NCBI GenBank assembly: GCA_919902965.1
Contig: CAKKSJ010000439.1
Location: 1 to 15,813, forward strand
DNA: 15,813 nucleotides
Direction of reading: 5' to 3'
DNA from: Burkholderiales bacterium
Lineage (GTDB): Bacteria > Pseudomonadota > Gammaproteobacteria > Burkholderiales > SG8-39
Positions 14,372 through 15,813 of this stretch are shown one piece after another. The notes under the pieces were generated by a model that did not search any database, had not been told where the DNA came from, and saw only the letters and a program-made list of their open reading frames with translations. Positions within the stretch are counted from its first letter, which is position 1. Every line of letters begins with the position of its first letter. The position numbers and the translations under genes were made by a program.

Positions 14372-15664
14372 ATGGCAAAGAACGTGGTGGTGATCGGCAC
14401 CCAGTGGGGTGACGAGGGCAAAGGCAAGGTCGTCGACTGGCTCACGGACCATGCCGATGGCGTGGTGCGTTTCCAGGGCGGAAACAATGCCGGCCATACG
14501 CTGGTGATCAACGGCAGGAAAACCATTCTGAAGCTGATTCCCTCCGGCATTCTGCGCGAGGGCGTCGCCTGCTACATCGGCAACGGCGTGGTGCTGTCGC
14601 CGTCGGCGGTACTGGAGGAGATCGACGAACTCGAAGCGGCCGGGGCTGCCGTCACAAACCGGATGCGCATCTCCGGCGCCTGCACGCTGATCCTGCCTTA
14701 TCACATCGCGCTCGATCAGGCGCGCGAGATGGCGAAGGGAGAGGCCAAGATCGGCACGACCGGGCGCGGCATCGGGCCCGCCTACGAGGACAAGGTGGCG
14801 CGGCGTGCGATCCGCCTTCAGGACCTGTTCAATCCGCAGCGTTTCGCCGACAAGCTGCGCGAAGTGCTCGACCTCCACAACTTCGTGCTGCAGTACTATC
14901 TCAAGGCGAAGCCCGTGGACTTTCAGCGGACGTACGACGAGACGCTCGCGCTCGCGCCGCGGCTGGCACCCATGGTCGCCGACGTCTCCTCGGAGCTGTA
15001 TCGCGCCGCCGCCGCGGGCAAGCACCTGCTGTTCGAGGGCGCGCAGGGCTCGCTGCTCGACGTGGACCACGGCACCTATCCCTACGTCACTTCGAGCAGC
15101 TGCGTTGCAGGCGCCGCCGCCGCCGGCGCCGGAGTCGGCCCGCAGATGTTGCACTATGTGCTGGGCATCGCCAAGGCTTATTCGACGCGGGTCGGCAGCG
15201 GACCGTTTCCGACCGAACTCGAGGATGCGGCGGGCGAACAATTGCGCAAGAAAGGCAACGAATTCGGCTCGGTGACCGGCAGGCCGCGCCGCTGCGGCTG
15301 GTTCGACGCGGCGGTGCTCAAGCGCTCGATCCAGATAAACGGCGTCTCCGGCCTGTGCATCACCAAACTCGACGTGCTCGACGGCATGGAGAAGATCAAG
15401 CTCGGCGTCGGCTACCGGGTTGGCGGCGAGACGGTGGATATCTTTCCCGCCGGCGCGGACGCCGCCAGCAATTGCGTCCCGATTTATGAGGAAATGCCGG
15501 GCTGGTCGCAAAGCACCGTGGGCGTGGACAAACTCGATGCGCTTCCGGCCAATGCGCGCGCCTATCTGTCGCGGCTGGAGGAAATCTGCGGCGTGCCGGT
15601 GGACATGATCTCGACCGGTGCGGATCGCAAGGAAACGATCGTCATCAGGCATCCGTTCAAGTGA
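14372..15664 (+). CDS. purA: Adenylosuccinate synthetase
   Basis: Catalyses the GTP-dependent joining of IMP and aspartate to adenylosuccinate, the first committed step to AMP. The product has 430 residues, as expected. The N-terminal IGTQWGDEGKGK (8-19) holds the catalytic D14, and GGNNAGHTL (36-44) holds the catalytic H42. The IMP-binding region carries KIGTTGRGIGPAYEDKVARR, and FEGAQGSLLDVDHGTYPYVT and TRVGSGPFPTEL are typical. The ending STGADRKETIVIRHPF is complete. It is preceded by a structured leader with a ribosome binding site of its own and followed by a hairpin, so it may be expressed partly independently and looks like the last gene of the block. It often lies next to hisZ in Betaproteobacteria. 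Confidence 0.97.
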   Translation: MAKNVVVIGTQWGDEGKGKVVDWLTDHADGVVRFQGGNNAGHTLVINGRKTILKLIPSGILREGVACYIGNGVVLSPSAVLEEIDELEAAGAAVTNRMRISGACTLILPYHIALDQAREMAKGEAKIGTTGRGIGPAYEDKVARRAIRLQDLFNPQRFADKLREVLDLHNFVLQYYLKAKPVDFQRTYDETLALAPRLAPMVADVSSELYRAAAAGKHLLFEGAQGSLLDVDHGTYPYVTSSSCVAGAAAAGAGVGPQMLHYVLGIAKAYSTRVGSGPFPTELEDAAGEQLRKKGNEFGSVTGRPRRCGWFDAAVLKRSIQINGVSGLCITKLDVLDGMEKIKLGVGYRVGGETVDIFPAGADAASNCVPIYEEMPGWSQSTVGVDKLDALPANARAYLSRLEEICGVPVDMISTGADRKETIVIRHPFK

Positions 15665-15666
15665 CA

Positions 15667-15697
15667 AGCCGTAACAAGAGTCGTTTTGTTACGGGCT
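15667..15697 (+). terminator. Hairpin just after purA, possible terminator
   Basis: AGCCGTAACAA (15667-15677) pairs with TTGTTACGGGCT (15686-15697) over eleven base pairs with one bulged G. The loop is GAGTCGTT. It begins two bases after the purA stop. No T-run follows, so it would not be a classic intrinsic terminator; it could stabilise the mRNA end or be part of the repeat that continues downstream. Confidence 0.5.
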
Positions 15698-15813
15698 GAC
15701 TTAGGGGAGCGCGAGGGGAGACACCCCGAAGGTCTCGATCCCCCTTGAGGGGAAAGTCCCTGTAGGGGATATCCCCTCGTATTGTTACAGACTTAAGTAC
15801 CGGGAAACGCAGA
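15698..15813. repeat. Palindrome-rich repeat region after purA
   Basis: No gene is visible. AGGGGAG is repeated at the left side (from 15703 and again from 15714). CCCCTTGAGGGG (15741-15752), CCCTGTAGGG (15758-15767) and the perfect 14-base palindrome AGGGGATATCCCCT (15764-15777) follow one another. TTGTTAC plus GACTTA recurs at 15782-15795 after a first copy at 15686-15703. ACTTAAGT (15791-15798) is a further palindrome. The arrangement resembles a small intergenic repeat element. I do not recognise its family. Confidence 0.5.

Noticed and set aside
13157..15667. Very long open frame on the minus strand opposite hisZ and purA
   Set aside because: It mirrors the codon bias of hisZ and purA, spans their intergenic gap without any motif and has no recognisable product.
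1..15813. CRISPR arrays, tRNA or rRNA genes, phage, toxin-antitoxin or defence genes
   Set aside because: No repeat-spacer pattern, no tRNA-like cloverleaf and no such protein families were seen; all coding sequence is accounted for by core genes.

Overview
This window is a dense, co-oriented stretch of bacterial housekeeping genes. All sixteen genes I can support lie on the + strand, with short gaps or overlapping stop/start codons. The order is ndk, rlmN, pilF/pilW, rodZ, ispG, hisS, yfgM-like, bamB, der, hfq, hflX, hflK, hflC, a small DUF2065 gene, hisZ and purA. From general knowledge of gene neighbourhoods this is the conserved order of Betaproteobacteria. GC-rich third codon positions, Gram-negative outer-membrane genes (bamB lipoprotein, pilF pilotin) and hisZ together with hisS fit that assignment. 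The genus cannot be fixed from the sequence alone.

Layout: positions 1-64 hold three spaced copies of a short direct repeat that resemble the end of an insertion sequence running off the left edge. A sigma70-like promoter (70-98) and a good ribosome binding site lead into ndk. From ndk to der (141-9277) the genes look like one or two long transcription units. They cover nucleotide balance, rRNA/tRNA methylation, type IV pilus assembly, cell shape, isoprenoid synthesis, histidine tRNA charging, envelope protein folding and ribosome assembly. An AT-rich gap (9278-9362) with a plausible promoter precedes hfq. The hfq-hflX-hflK-hflC-DUF2065-hisZ-purA block then follows: RNA chaperone, ribosome-rescue GTPase, FtsH-modulating membrane complex, regulatory subunit of ATP phosphoribosyltransferase and adenylosuccinate synthetase.

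No intact transposase, CRISPR array, tRNA, rRNA, toxin-antitoxin or defence gene is visible, and I do not think the coding part holds an undescribed system. The points worth a second look are non-coding: the repeat cluster at the left edge; a GC-rich hairpin between hfq and hflX; mutually exclusive stems plus a T-rich run just before purA; and, after purA, a hairpin followed by tandem C4/G4 palindromes and a second copy of a TAAGTC/GTAACAA repeat. No gene-free stretch inside the window exceeds 300 bases.
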